The position numbers were made by a program, and so were the translations under genes. A DNA stretch of 64,000 nucleotides. It comes from Kitagawia praeruptora (lineage: Eukaryota; Streptophyta; Magnoliopsida; Apiales; Apiaceae). The notes below the pieces were generated by a model. It had not been told where the DNA came from. It worked only from the letters and a program-made list of their open reading frames with translations, and did no database searches. The stretch covers positions 59,639,001-59,703,000 of the forward strand of contig CM075346.1 of the NCBI GenBank assembly GCA_037693485.1, written 5' to 3'. Within the stretch, counting starts at the first letter, position 1. Each line of letters starts with the position of its first letter. Shown here in pieces: positions 42,622-52,842 of the stretch.

Positions 42622-43464
42622 CTGCATACCTTGGTTGCTTGACAAAGACTGATATGGTTCAAGAAAGAAAAGACCCATCAACATGCAGAATAGTGTTAGA
42701 GAAAAGTAAACAAGTTAGTCTACCTGTGAATACGTGAAACTAGAATAGAACACTTTAAGGTCTCATTCTAGATAGATTTCCTTAGCTAAAGTTACACAAT
42801 TTTTACCAGAAGACACAACAAAACTTTAGTTAACTGGCACTTGGTAAAATTTAATAAAATGGACATGGAAAGTTCAAAGTACATATCAGAAAACTAAGGT
42901 TTCTATTAAACGTTACAATATATATCACAAGATCTATTTGAATTAAACTCTTAATATTTATAGGTGTTTTTCTCTCTATTTGGTAGCACCTTGGCTCAAA
43001 AATGATTCTGCTCTTCTAGTAAATATACATTAATAAGTAATCAAGTTATAATTAATAAGTAAATACAAGTTTGTTATAAAGTCTGTGATCAAGAAGGGTG
43101 TTAAACAATAGCTGACCCGGTTCTAAGTACGTTGCTACAATTTTAAACTGACCAGCTAACAAAGAGGAATCAATAGCGATGAAAGGAAACCATTTTTCTT
43201 CTCTATGGCACATCTTCCATTCCAATTAATAAGCCAATCTCCTAAAAAGCGTTAATAAAAAGTCATATCCCATAATCTCCTACAAATTGTACAAGCAGAC
43301 TATCTAAATTGACTCGATACAAATGCAAAAAATGCTCGATACACACAAAAACACACATACTAATGCTAATACAACCTACACAAATTGAACAAGCAAACTA
43401 TCAAAATCGAAATAAAACACACAAAATCAATCATCAAAAACTTGAAAATATCAAAAGCTATTAC
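42622..43464. other. Element G interior between captured segments
   Basis: AT-rich, intron-like sequence with no ORF I can support. It would be intron if the two captured segments were spliced together on the minus strand. Confidence 0.4.
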
Positions 43465-43620
43465 CATATAACATTTCTGAGGCCACTCTGTACCATCCTC
43501 TTTAGTAGGCCTCGCCACTCCCCAATAACTCGATGCCACCACGTCTCCACCGCTTTCCTTCTTCTTCTCCAGCACTTGACCGTTCGTTTCCTTTTAATTG
43601 AACCTGATGAGTTTTGGGTA
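43465..43620 (-). pseudogene. Second captured exon-like segment in element G, alternative-oxidase-like motif
   Basis: Minus-strand open stretch with VVASSYWGVARPTKEDGTEW followed by PQKCYM and a GT donor (ATG|GTAATAG at 43465/43464). SYWGV plus KEDGTEW separated by a few residues is the pattern preceding the conserved core of plant alternative oxidases; here the gap is shorter and the following WNCF-type residues differ. Upstream on the minus strand, 43960-43700 looks like a plant 5' untranslated region (CT-rich, TCTCTCTCTCTC). It could instead be an unrelated exon with chance similarity. Confidence 0.4.
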
Positions 43621-44215
43621 ATGAACCCTAATTATAATCAAAATTATACATATACATACATATATGTTAATATATTTTAAAAAATGGATACTTTACCTCT
43701 AAATAAAACTTTAATTGAATCTTTACCCTAATTGAAATTCCAATCAATTTTGGGATTTTAGTTGCTTTAATCGGATTTAGGGATATAGGAAATGTGTGAG
43801 AGTGAAGAGGGGGGGTCGATAGAGAGAGATAACGTCTGAGAGAGAGAGATCGAGAGGAGGTAATGTACTCTTTGCTCAATTAGGTTTTGGGAGAGGCAGA
43901 GACAATGGTGAGATGCGTTTTTTGGATTGTTTTTTTGTTTTAATTGTGTAAGCAATAATTTGGTCCCCTTTTTTATCCCACCTAGCCAAAAAAAATCAAG
44001 TTCCCGCCTATAATTTTGGGCAAAGTGTATTGTCTATTGTAACACTTGCGGAAAGTATTGCAATTGTTCTAAAATTTCAAAATGATCCTTTTACTTGCAA
44101 CACTTTTCATATGTATTGTAACATTTTTTAAAATATTGCAATAGACTACCAAGTTTTGTATCTATTGTAACACAAATGTATATTGTGCTTGCAATAGCCC
44201 ATATATGGTGTAGTG

Positions 44216-44218
44216 AGT
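44216..44218. repeat. Target duplication of CACTA element G, right
   Basis: AGT, partner of 39999-40001. Confidence 0.88.
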
Positions 44219-45262
44219 GTCCATTCGTAAACAACTTCTCTGAAACCTTAAACCATAGGATCCTTATTTGACACAGTTATCACTGGAGTCTTACCACGTT
44301 ATTCCTTTCACATATATGTCTTGACCACTTTTCATTATCATACTATCCTTGAGAGAGAGTTCACTGATTCTATTCACATAACACTCTTGAGAGAGAGAAA
44401 GCACTAATTCCATTAACATAATATCATTGAGAGAGAAAGAATTAACTAATTCTATTGATACATCACTGATATTCTATTCGCCTTGGGATTCGCTCTTGCT
44501 CTTGGTGATTCCGTTGCAAATCTAGTTTCTATCAGCGAGTTTTGACTTGGTCGACCTGGTTGGCATCCCCTTCAAATTTATTAGAGATAACAAGAATTAT
44601 GAAACTTTAAAAAGATAGCTGTCATATCAAGGCTATTGCCACACATTGATGATCATTAGGTTATGAGTGTTAAAGTAAACCTTATTTGAAATAAGAGAGT
44701 TTACTGAGAGATCAATATGATCATAAGAACTCACGTTGCGTGTCTTAGTTAAGACATTACTAAAGGTAATTAGCCTTCTTGTATTTCACAACTCACAAGT
44801 GATGGCGTCCCATCAGACTTCTATCACATAGAAAGATAGTCCTTGTGGCCCCTATATGTATAGGGTTGTTCGTCTCAGTGGAAGTTGAGAAGTATGAAAG
44901 CAATTCAAAGTTAAGTTAATAATTATCGTATTTTGACAATTAATTCTCTAGGGACACCTTGGATTAGAATTGAACAAATTCCAAGGCGCGATTTCCAAAG
45001 AAAAGGATAACCAGAAAGCTATTGGAATACGAGCAAGTGGTGCTATGTCACCATGGGATCATCCACTGTTGAAGAAAAGTGGAAGTTCAAACAACATCAT
45101 TCGACAGGGCATCAGAAACCTAAAAGTAGGTATAATGAAAGATTCTGGCACAATTGAAACCAAATAGGGCTTATCACAAGTATTAAAGAATAACTTTGAA
45201 GAGGGAATATATTCTTTATTAAAATTCTCTCTTTGAGAGATGTCAAGATAGGTCATAGATTA

Positions 45263-45405
45263 GGGGGTAGTCAAAATAATTTACGCACGGGGAGGTGTCA
45301 AATAATTCACAGATTGGGGAGGTAATAAACATAATTTGTAAATGGGGAGATGTCAAATAATTCAGATTGGGGAGGTAATCAAAATGATTCCCAAATGGGG
45401 AGGGT
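45263..45405. repeat. Degenerate tandem repeat in element F
   Basis: Five units of about 25-29 bp, each starting GGGGAG or GGGGGTAG and containing TCAAATAATTCA or AATCAAAATGATT, with two unit types alternating. Confidence 0.6.
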
Positions 45406-46441
45406 ACTACCAAGGTCTCTACGGATGCCATTTTATATCGGCTCCTTTGACGGATAATCGTTCGATTCTAACGCTCTTCTTTTCCACGCACACCCTAAGG
45501 TGCCCGATAACCGACGTCATCGTCGACTCGTAATAGTCTTTAAAGATTCAACCATCGACGCTTACAATCGCAAGAAGTTCTATTCGACTCGACGCAAGCA
45601 TCTCACGCAAGCGTTCTATTCTTTGAGAAGACTTCGATACCGGTGCCATCCCTAACAACGACGAATTTCACATGTCGAATGGACGATATTCCGGAACATT
45701 GCTAGAAAATACATACTTAGATCCAGTCACCATTATAACCATCTTTATACCACATGTTCCTGTCCTCATGACAATTCCATGTGCTACATAAGCTTATCCC
45801 TTTGTGGCATGACAGCCTTCATACTAGTCATTCTCAGACTTTCTCTGTCCATCTTGGTTCTTAAAACATATTTCATCTTAATTGACCGATCTCATCTTCA
45901 CCATTTTACTTCTATAATCAATTGAAACAATCGATGTCTGTCCACCAATCCATTCATAATATTACCTCAAACTCTATTAAGCTCGAGAGGGTTTAAATAC
46001 CCGCAACTTCGACTAATAATCTTTCATATTGATCTTGTTTTATTTCCCTTTCGAAATTTTAACAGTATAAGTACGTTCTCAACACATCCTTGCCACAATA
46101 CTAGATGCCAACTTTCTATCCTTCATCATCATATTGAGATTTCCTATAGTTCGGAGAATACATAACTGTTTCCATGAATCCCCTAAAATATTTTTAAATT
46201 CAGGTCTCGGGCGATCTATGCCCCTGCCAACCAATACTTGTCTCTAGGAATCCTTTAGCAGACATCCATCACCACAAGAAGTGAAGTCTGTATCAACATA
46301 TTCCTCGACATAGCCTTTCAATCTTAACTTAATCATTGGTACTATATCCAATAGTCCAACATGAACTCTACATTAGTTCTGACGTTCTCACATAACTATA
46401 CACACTCCTACACACTCTTGTTTCTAGTTTACTATAACCTA

Positions 46442-46454
46442 AGCTCTGATACCA
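46442..46454 (-). other. Element F primer-binding site (initiator tRNA-Met)
   Basis: AGCTCTGATACCA on the plus strand, TGGTATCAGAGCT on the minus strand, four bases inside the 5' LTR (46459). This fixes the element's orientation as minus. Confidence 0.88.
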
Positions 46455-46458
46455 TTTT

Positions 46459-48984
46459 TGTAATGCCCCCAAATCCGGGGTCAAGAATTTGGTCGTCACG
46501 CGAAAATTCTCAATGTCAATTTACCTATTTAATAACATTAACCACCTGTAGTCACTCAATAACTGAATTACAACCTTTGAGACCCCAACCACCAAGCATC
46601 TTTTAGGTTATAGGGCTAGAAACAAGAATTCAAATACTTACATTTCTCATTACATCCATTCAATTACATCGTACTATGACTTACAAATCTTATATTACTA
46701 GTATAGCTTCGTTGAGAAGTACACCAGCAACTAGAGCTACTCAGTACAAAGTAATATAAATATTACACATCGATATACTTACATATAACTTATTCCAGCT
46801 ATAGCTTTTCTGGATCATATCATCTTCATAAGGGCGTACTGCCTGCTTCTTCTGAGCCATGCAGATAAGCCTCAACCGACTACCTTCCTCTGAAAGGTTA
46901 ATATTTGAAACAAGCAAGAATGAGCGAAAGAATTGCTCAGCAAGTTAATAATAGAACTTAACATTATATATACCAGTACACACAAGGGTATTCAATGTCT
47001 AACGATATTTAATATCATTTCTGAAACATTTATAACTATGGAACTTCAATAAGGGAAGTATAACATTTGAAATAGCCTCAAATGAACAACCTGAGATCAT
47101 AATAACCATAGTAAGCTTCATACCTTAGCAAAATGGTATAAGTTGTAGTCTCAACGATCTTTAAGAAAACTCTTCAAAATACGTAGTGCAATATACTGCT
47201 ACTACAAGTGTTTTCATCAAATAGGAACCAAACCATAAAAAGATCCTCTTTTTAGTATTTCACAAGTCTTAAAGTATATATATATAAGTATATCATTTTC
47301 GCCAAAACACTTGATAGATCAAGATACGGTACCTCAACAATGTAATAACAGTTCTAAAATATCTTTGAAACTGTATGCCATACATTGACGAACATAGTGC
47401 TAGCATATCGTAAAAGATGAAGTTATAAGATAGCTCCATATAACCTTTCCGTAAAATATATGTTATATGGAATATAAGCAGAATCTCAACATATAACTTA
47501 AAAGATGAAGTTAGAAGGTGATCCAATATCAAAAACCTCCTTATCATAACTCATGGTAGGTAAGGTATCAACAGAGTCATCAATTATAAGATAGAGGATG
47601 AAGTTACAAGGTAACTTAAATTATAACTTTCATAGGAATATCTGCTATGCAAAATATGAGCCAGATATCATCATATATCATAACGAGGAAATTGCAGGAA
47701 AATATTGCAATCCTAATTTTTAACATATTTCAAACCCCTGCCAACCTGAAAGAAGTCTCTTCGATACGTGTCGCGGGAACTACTGGTCAACCTGAAAGAA
47801 GTCTCTTCGATACGTGTTCCAGGAAATATCCAAATTGGATGATGAACTAATACTAGAGTATTCACTGCGCCCGCTGTTCCAATCTTTACGATGATCAGTC
47901 GCAGATTGTACAGCTCAATTTTGTTTTACTACCGGTAGAAGGAAGAACTGACGGATTTACTTGTCCATCCCCCTTTTTGATCTCCCTGGCCAACGGTTGG
48001 GCCTTTGGGCAGGACCGGCGTGACTCGGCCTCTTACACGACTCCTAGTTCGAATAGAATCCATGACTCTGAAACGTAAAGTTCGTCCCCCTTTCCCCAAG
48101 TATAATACTCGTTGATAAGACTCCACAAAGTAGTCGTATCTAGTTGGAAAGGAAAATTCACCAATATTTCCCAAGTTGATGCTTGTTAATGGATATAAAC
48201 TTGTTCCATGAATTTTACCCCTCGAGTGTTGAGGAGGTAACCAACAAGACTCATATCGATATCTGAAAAGAATCAAGATGCGAGTGAAAAGGTAGTTTAA
48301 CAAGTATATGACCGGGTAGTCAATGATCATATCACTTGAGCATATTAATTATACTGGTGACAATCAATCATTGATATTCGTAAGCCCGAGGATCTAGCCG
48401 AAGAGAATTACAGAAGTCCTTAAATACTGACATTTAGAACTTATGATCTCTTTACGACTCCTCGCAGTTAAACTAAATAACATATAACATTCATAATTAG
48501 TAAAGCCATCAAATACTACGACTCACTTTATACCATTTAGCACATAAGCATTTACCATTTAGTCAACTCGTATAAATTCCACAAATAATACCAACATCAC
48601 CATTAACCACCAGTAATCATTAAACCTGAATATTAACGACACCACAAAATGATTCCACCATTACACTTAGCAATTAGCACTTGGCACATAAACATTCTCG
48701 GAACCAATTACAAGTAAAGCCACATAAACTCCGCATATTATAAGACGAATAATAATTACCCACTAACGACCACTAAGCCCAAATATTTATAGCTAACAAA
48801 TATCGACTCTCTGAATTAAATAACGGAAATTAAAACAATAATCTCGCATATTTAAATCTACTTAAATTACAACAATTGAATAATTAAAATACAACGATTA
48901 AATACACGCGAATACACGTATCCCAATTATACCTTTTCCGATGACCACCACCGAACACCTCCACCATCTCTTTCTCTCTTTCTA

Positions 48985-49036
<52 letters not shown>

Positions 49037-49217
49037 ATCTGCTGCATACACCACCAACAGCCCCAATCTCTTTCTTTCCCCTTTTTTCTCCTTCCTGTGT
49101 TGCGCCCAGACTTCACCTCGACTGCTTCGCCGGCCACCGGCGCCTCCACCGCCGCCAGCCACCACTACGCGCGCGGTGGTCCCCTCCTCTGCTGTACCAG
49201 TCACGAGTTTCCCCCTC
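46459..49217 (-). repeat. Element F 5' LTR, partial, internally deleted and cut by element H
   Basis: Matches 33367-35226, then jumps to the equivalent of 38146, with TCAA shared at the junction (48320-48323). It then follows the 3' LTR to about 38995, where H inserted. It is 2919 bp shorter than the 3' LTR in the shared span. It carries a (CT)n expansion near 48987-49034 that is absent from the other LTR. Confidence 0.82.
48987..49034. repeat. (CT)n microsatellite in element F 5' LTR
   Basis: About 22 uninterrupted CT units. The other LTR has only short broken CT runs at the same place (38792-38824). Confidence 0.9.
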
Positions 49218-49933
49218 TGTTAGGAATAATTCATGAGTTGTGATGTTAAGAATAGAATTTTACTTATACTTCTTGTATATCCTGATTTTATAAAGGATTT
49301 AGCACTTTGTATAGGATATATGTGTTAGACAGTAATCTGTAGGAATAAGTCAGGAACAGTGCATTAAGTACTACATGTCAGGAACTGAGATAGAATCCTG
49401 ATAGAGCAAGTCAAGTACTGATGGGATGGTCAGATCCTGATGCAAGATGGAATCCTGATATCAGTCGTGTTACTGATGATGTCATTAAGGATGCTACAGA
49501 AACTGGCAAGTGCTATAAAACAGGATCTTTGTTTGAAGAACAAGCAAGAAGATATCATGAAGGAAAGAATTTTCTATTGATGGAAACTATCAACTTGATG
49601 GCAGAACATTGTCATGTATAGATTATCTTTCTGTTATTAGTTGATAGGTAGCATTATAAATACTCTCTCTATATCATTGGAAAAAGAGTCGAACGATTGT
49701 GAGTCGATAGCATAAGGTTTGTATTCGAGAGTTCGAAACATACAGAGAGAGATTTGTATTGTCAGCAGCTGCTAAAGGTATTTGTACACCTTTGGTAGAG
49801 TTTGTATTTGATCTTATTAATACAAACAGTTTGATTTATTCGTTTGTTCTTGTTTTATTTATTCGAGCAAAAATCAGACACGATTATATAACTTGTATTC
49901 AACCCCCCCTTCTACAAGTTATTCGAGATAACA
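49218..49933 (+). repeat. Element H 5' LTR (716 bp)
   Basis: Starts TGTTAGGAATAATTC and ends TATTCGAGATAACA. A TATA box TTATAAATAC is at 49654-49663. It has many TCCTGAT and ACTGAT words in the first 300 bp, and TTCAACCCCCCCTTCTAC near the end like the LTRs of B and D. Confidence 0.92.
49654..49663 (+). promoter_or_regulatory. TATA box of element H LTR promoter
   Basis: TTATAAATAC followed by a CT-rich start region, in the usual position within the LTR. Confidence 0.65.
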
Positions 49934-49935
49934 AT

Positions 49936-49946
49936 TGGTATCAGAG
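49936..49946 (+). other. Element H primer-binding site (initiator tRNA-Met)
   Basis: TGGTATCAGAG two bases after the LTR. The match is shorter than in B because TAGG follows. Confidence 0.88.
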
Positions 49947-51575
49947 TAGGTTTATTTCGAATAATCATAAAGATCTGCAATCATGTCTGGTTATAAGGAT
50001 GGTAATACCAAGATCCCTATGCTCAAGAGAAACGAATATACTCTATGGGAAGTAAAGATGTTGCATCACCTGGAAGCAACAGATCCTGATTATCTTGACA
50101 GAATTAGAGATGGACCTTTTGTTCTAACAAGGGTTGTTGGACAAGCAACTGTCAATGGTGAAGTTGTTCCAGAACATACAGCAAAGAAGCCTAAATCTGA
50201 ATGGACAGATAAGAAAAGGAGAACGTTCTTAAGGATGCTAAAGTGAGAAACATATTATTCAACAGTCTTGATTCTGTTCTCACTAACTATGTTCTCTCTT
50301 GTAAGACTGCTAAGGATATATGGGACAATCTTAAGGTTCACTGTTAAGGAACTAAGCCTGTCAGGAAGAATATGAGGACACTACTTATACAACAGTATGA
50401 GTATTTTGAATCCAAGTCTGGTGAGTCACTTACTGATACCTTTGATAGGTTTACATAACTCATCAATGAGATGGCCATGCATGGTAAATATTATGACTTA
50501 GAGGATATGAATACTAAGTTCATGAAAGCCTTTCCTGATTTCTACAATGAGAAGATATCTGTAATTGAGGAAGCTAATGATCTGGATAAGATATCATTAG
50601 AGGCAGTGTATGGAAAACTGAGGGCTTATGAACTTGACAAGCAGCAGAAGAAGAGCAGGAGTGAAGGAAAGATTAAAACTGTTGCACTTACTGCTCAATC
50701 TGAATCAAAGAAGCTTCTAGAGGAACAACATGATGAACCTGCTGTAAAGAACTCAAGGAAGAAGAAAAGCAAAGAAAGTTCTGAGTCAGAGACTACTGAT
50801 ATGGACTCTGACAACAGTGATTCTGAATCTGAGATGCAGGAACTCTTTTCTATGTTTGCTAAAGCTTTCAAGAAACGAAGATTCAACAGGAAAAGATTTA
50901 GCAAAGGATCTTTTCAAAAGAAGGAGGAGAAGAAGAGTGACAAAGGCAAAAACACAATTGGCAAGCTTGATAAGGCCAAGATCAAGTGCTTTAACTACAG
51001 CGAGCTTGGACACTTTGCTAGTGAGTGTAAGATACCTAGGAATTCAGGAAAGGGTAATGCACTCATGGTCACACAGAAGGATTGGGCTGATTCCAGTGAT
51101 TCTGAAGATGAATTGGATTATGACAACATTGCACTGAAGGCAAATGTTTCAGACAAACCTGGATCTCCAAAGAAAACTTCTCCATCTTCTGTTAAGGTAT
51201 CACTTCACTCTCTTGATTCATTTGATAGCTTAAATTCTGAAGAAATTAGATCTATCCATGCTGAGTTTAAGAATCTTATGAATAACTTTAGAATTCTTAC
51301 TAGTGAAAGAGACGAACTTAAGGTAAAGAATGATAAGTTAGTTGATAGAAATAATTTTCTTGAATCTGAGTTAGTTCAAATAGAAGAATATAGATTAAGT
51401 TCTGATAAAGCTAAGCATGATTATAGTGTTATTCTTGAAGCTTATGACTATGTCAGAAAAGAACTAGAGGAAGAGAGAGATGTGATTAAGACCATTAACA
51501 TTTCTGGTAAAAAGACTCAAGAAATCATTGAAAGTGGAATTCGTGGTAAAGTTAATGGTTTAGGTTTTGATAAGG

Positions 51576-51580
51576 CTAGA
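51576..51580. repeat. Target duplication of element I, left
   Basis: CTAGA, repeated at 62320-62324. Confidence 0.93.
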
Positions 51581-52842
51581 TGATGTGTTAAATTACGTCT
51601 AACCGCAAGTGCACGGTATCAATTGTAGTAGATACTAGCAAATACGGGTCGATTCCTCAAGGAGACAGTTTCAATTTCAATTCGATTATTACCAATTGTT
51701 TCCAGTCACAAACGATTGTTGGAGAATTGGGTTAACTACTAAAACAAATTTAACAAAGGTTTTAAATAAATTAATTTAGGGATCTAGGGTAATTCAGGTT
51801 CACCATGCTTACACCAAACAAATCACAAAGGTATAGCTTTTTAATGGGATAAAGTAATTAAAGCAATGGTTAATCTTTTTCAAGCATTAACACTCTCAGA
51901 AATCCGATGATGTTTCCAAAATCACCCTCAATTCTACTAATTGTATGTAAGCCTCTAGTAGTAAAATCTTTCGATCTATTACTCCTATTGCAATCGATTA
52001 ATCCATGATATAGCGCAATTACACAAATTAAGAATTATAACATATCAATAGGAATTACTCTCTACCCATCAATTTACTAATCAAATTAAGCCCAAATCAT
52101 GGTGCAAACATGGCTCCCCTTAATACCCTAGAATTAAACTACTCACTTATACTATGATTAAGAACAACAAAAATAATGAAGAAAGCCATATAAAACATAT
52201 ACTAATAAACAAGATGAGATAAAGAATACCTTAAACTTTGTATTAACGAAGAACAATGAAGATCCAAATTAAACCAAGTGCTTACAATTGAAGAGAAGAA
52301 GAGCAAAGAATAAGAACCCTAGCTTCTGTAAAAAAAACACGTCTCTATCTCCTCCTCACGTTCTAATAAAATAAAAAATAATGATAAAATCTGATTTCTA
52401 TCTCCTAATAAAGGTATTTTTAATATTCTAATAAATTTACAAAAAGATATCCATAATTGAATAGGATTTTCTTGTAAAATTCGTAACTAATTTTTTCCTC
52501 TATTTCTGGGCTCTTCCAACTGGATTTTGCTTACTGGACCACCTCTGAATTAAAGATAATTCCACAAGCTTCGAGTGGATAGTAAGATCGTCAAATTCTG
52601 ACTTCTGGAACTCAAGATATGGCCCAAACAGTGTTAAACAGCCCGTGTAGCCCAATAATACGAATTTTCTCCTTTTTTATCTCCAAAATAGCTCTTTTTG
52701 CTCCAAATCCTTCCAAGTCATGAATTCTTTATTTCCTACAATAAAACAATCAAATCTATTAAATAAAAATCCAAATCAATGCAAAACACAATAAATATGA
52801 GAATAAAATCATCTAGAATATATATAAAAATATACTCTATCA
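51581..52842 (-). repeat. Element I 3' LTR (1262 bp)
   Basis: Same ends as the 5' LTR. The adjoining TGTGGGGATGTT (minus strand, 52843-52854) is the polypurine tract. Confidence 0.95.

Larger units (their letters stand above)
40002..44215. mobile_element. Element G: CACTA DNA transposon with captured host exons (Pack-CACTA type)
   Basis: 4214 bp bounded by terminal inverted repeats CACTACACCAAATATGGGC and, at the other end in reverse complement, CACTACACCATATATGGGC. A 3-bp target duplication AGT lies at 39999-40001 and 44216-44218. Subterminal arrays of TTGCAAC and TATTGTAAC words fill 40020-40450 and 44030-44190. No transposase (TnpA/TnpD) coding is visible, so it is non-autonomous. The interior carries minus-strand exons, with introns, of a membrane acetyltransferase-like gene, plus a second exon-like segment. 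Confidence 0.92.
39896..46458 (-). other. Element F internal region, interrupted by CACTA element G
   Basis: 39896-40001 next to the 3' LTR ends (minus strand) in a purine-rich TTTTAAGAAGGATAGAC, the likely polypurine tract. 44219-46458 is non-coding, with GAGAGAGA stretches near 44350-44450 and a degenerate GGGGAGG repeat at 45263-45405. I see no zinc knuckle, protease, reverse transcriptase or integrase motif on either strand. Confidence 0.65.
33367..49217 (-). mobile_element. Element F: non-coding gypsy-type LTR element (LARD-like, Tekay/Del-type ends)
   Basis: On the minus strand it reads 5' LTR (from beyond 49217 to 46459), initiator-Met primer-binding site, internal region, then 3' LTR (39895 to 33367). 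LTR ends TGTAATAACCCGG and GGGGGCGTTACA, together with a Met primer site, are typical of Tekay/Del chromoviruses. After subtracting CACTA element G, only about 2.3 kb of internal DNA remains, and I find no gag or pol in it. It is therefore a large non-autonomous derivative. It interrupts D at 33366 and is itself interrupted by H at 49218. Left flank GTTTG is the presumed target duplication. Confidence 0.78.
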
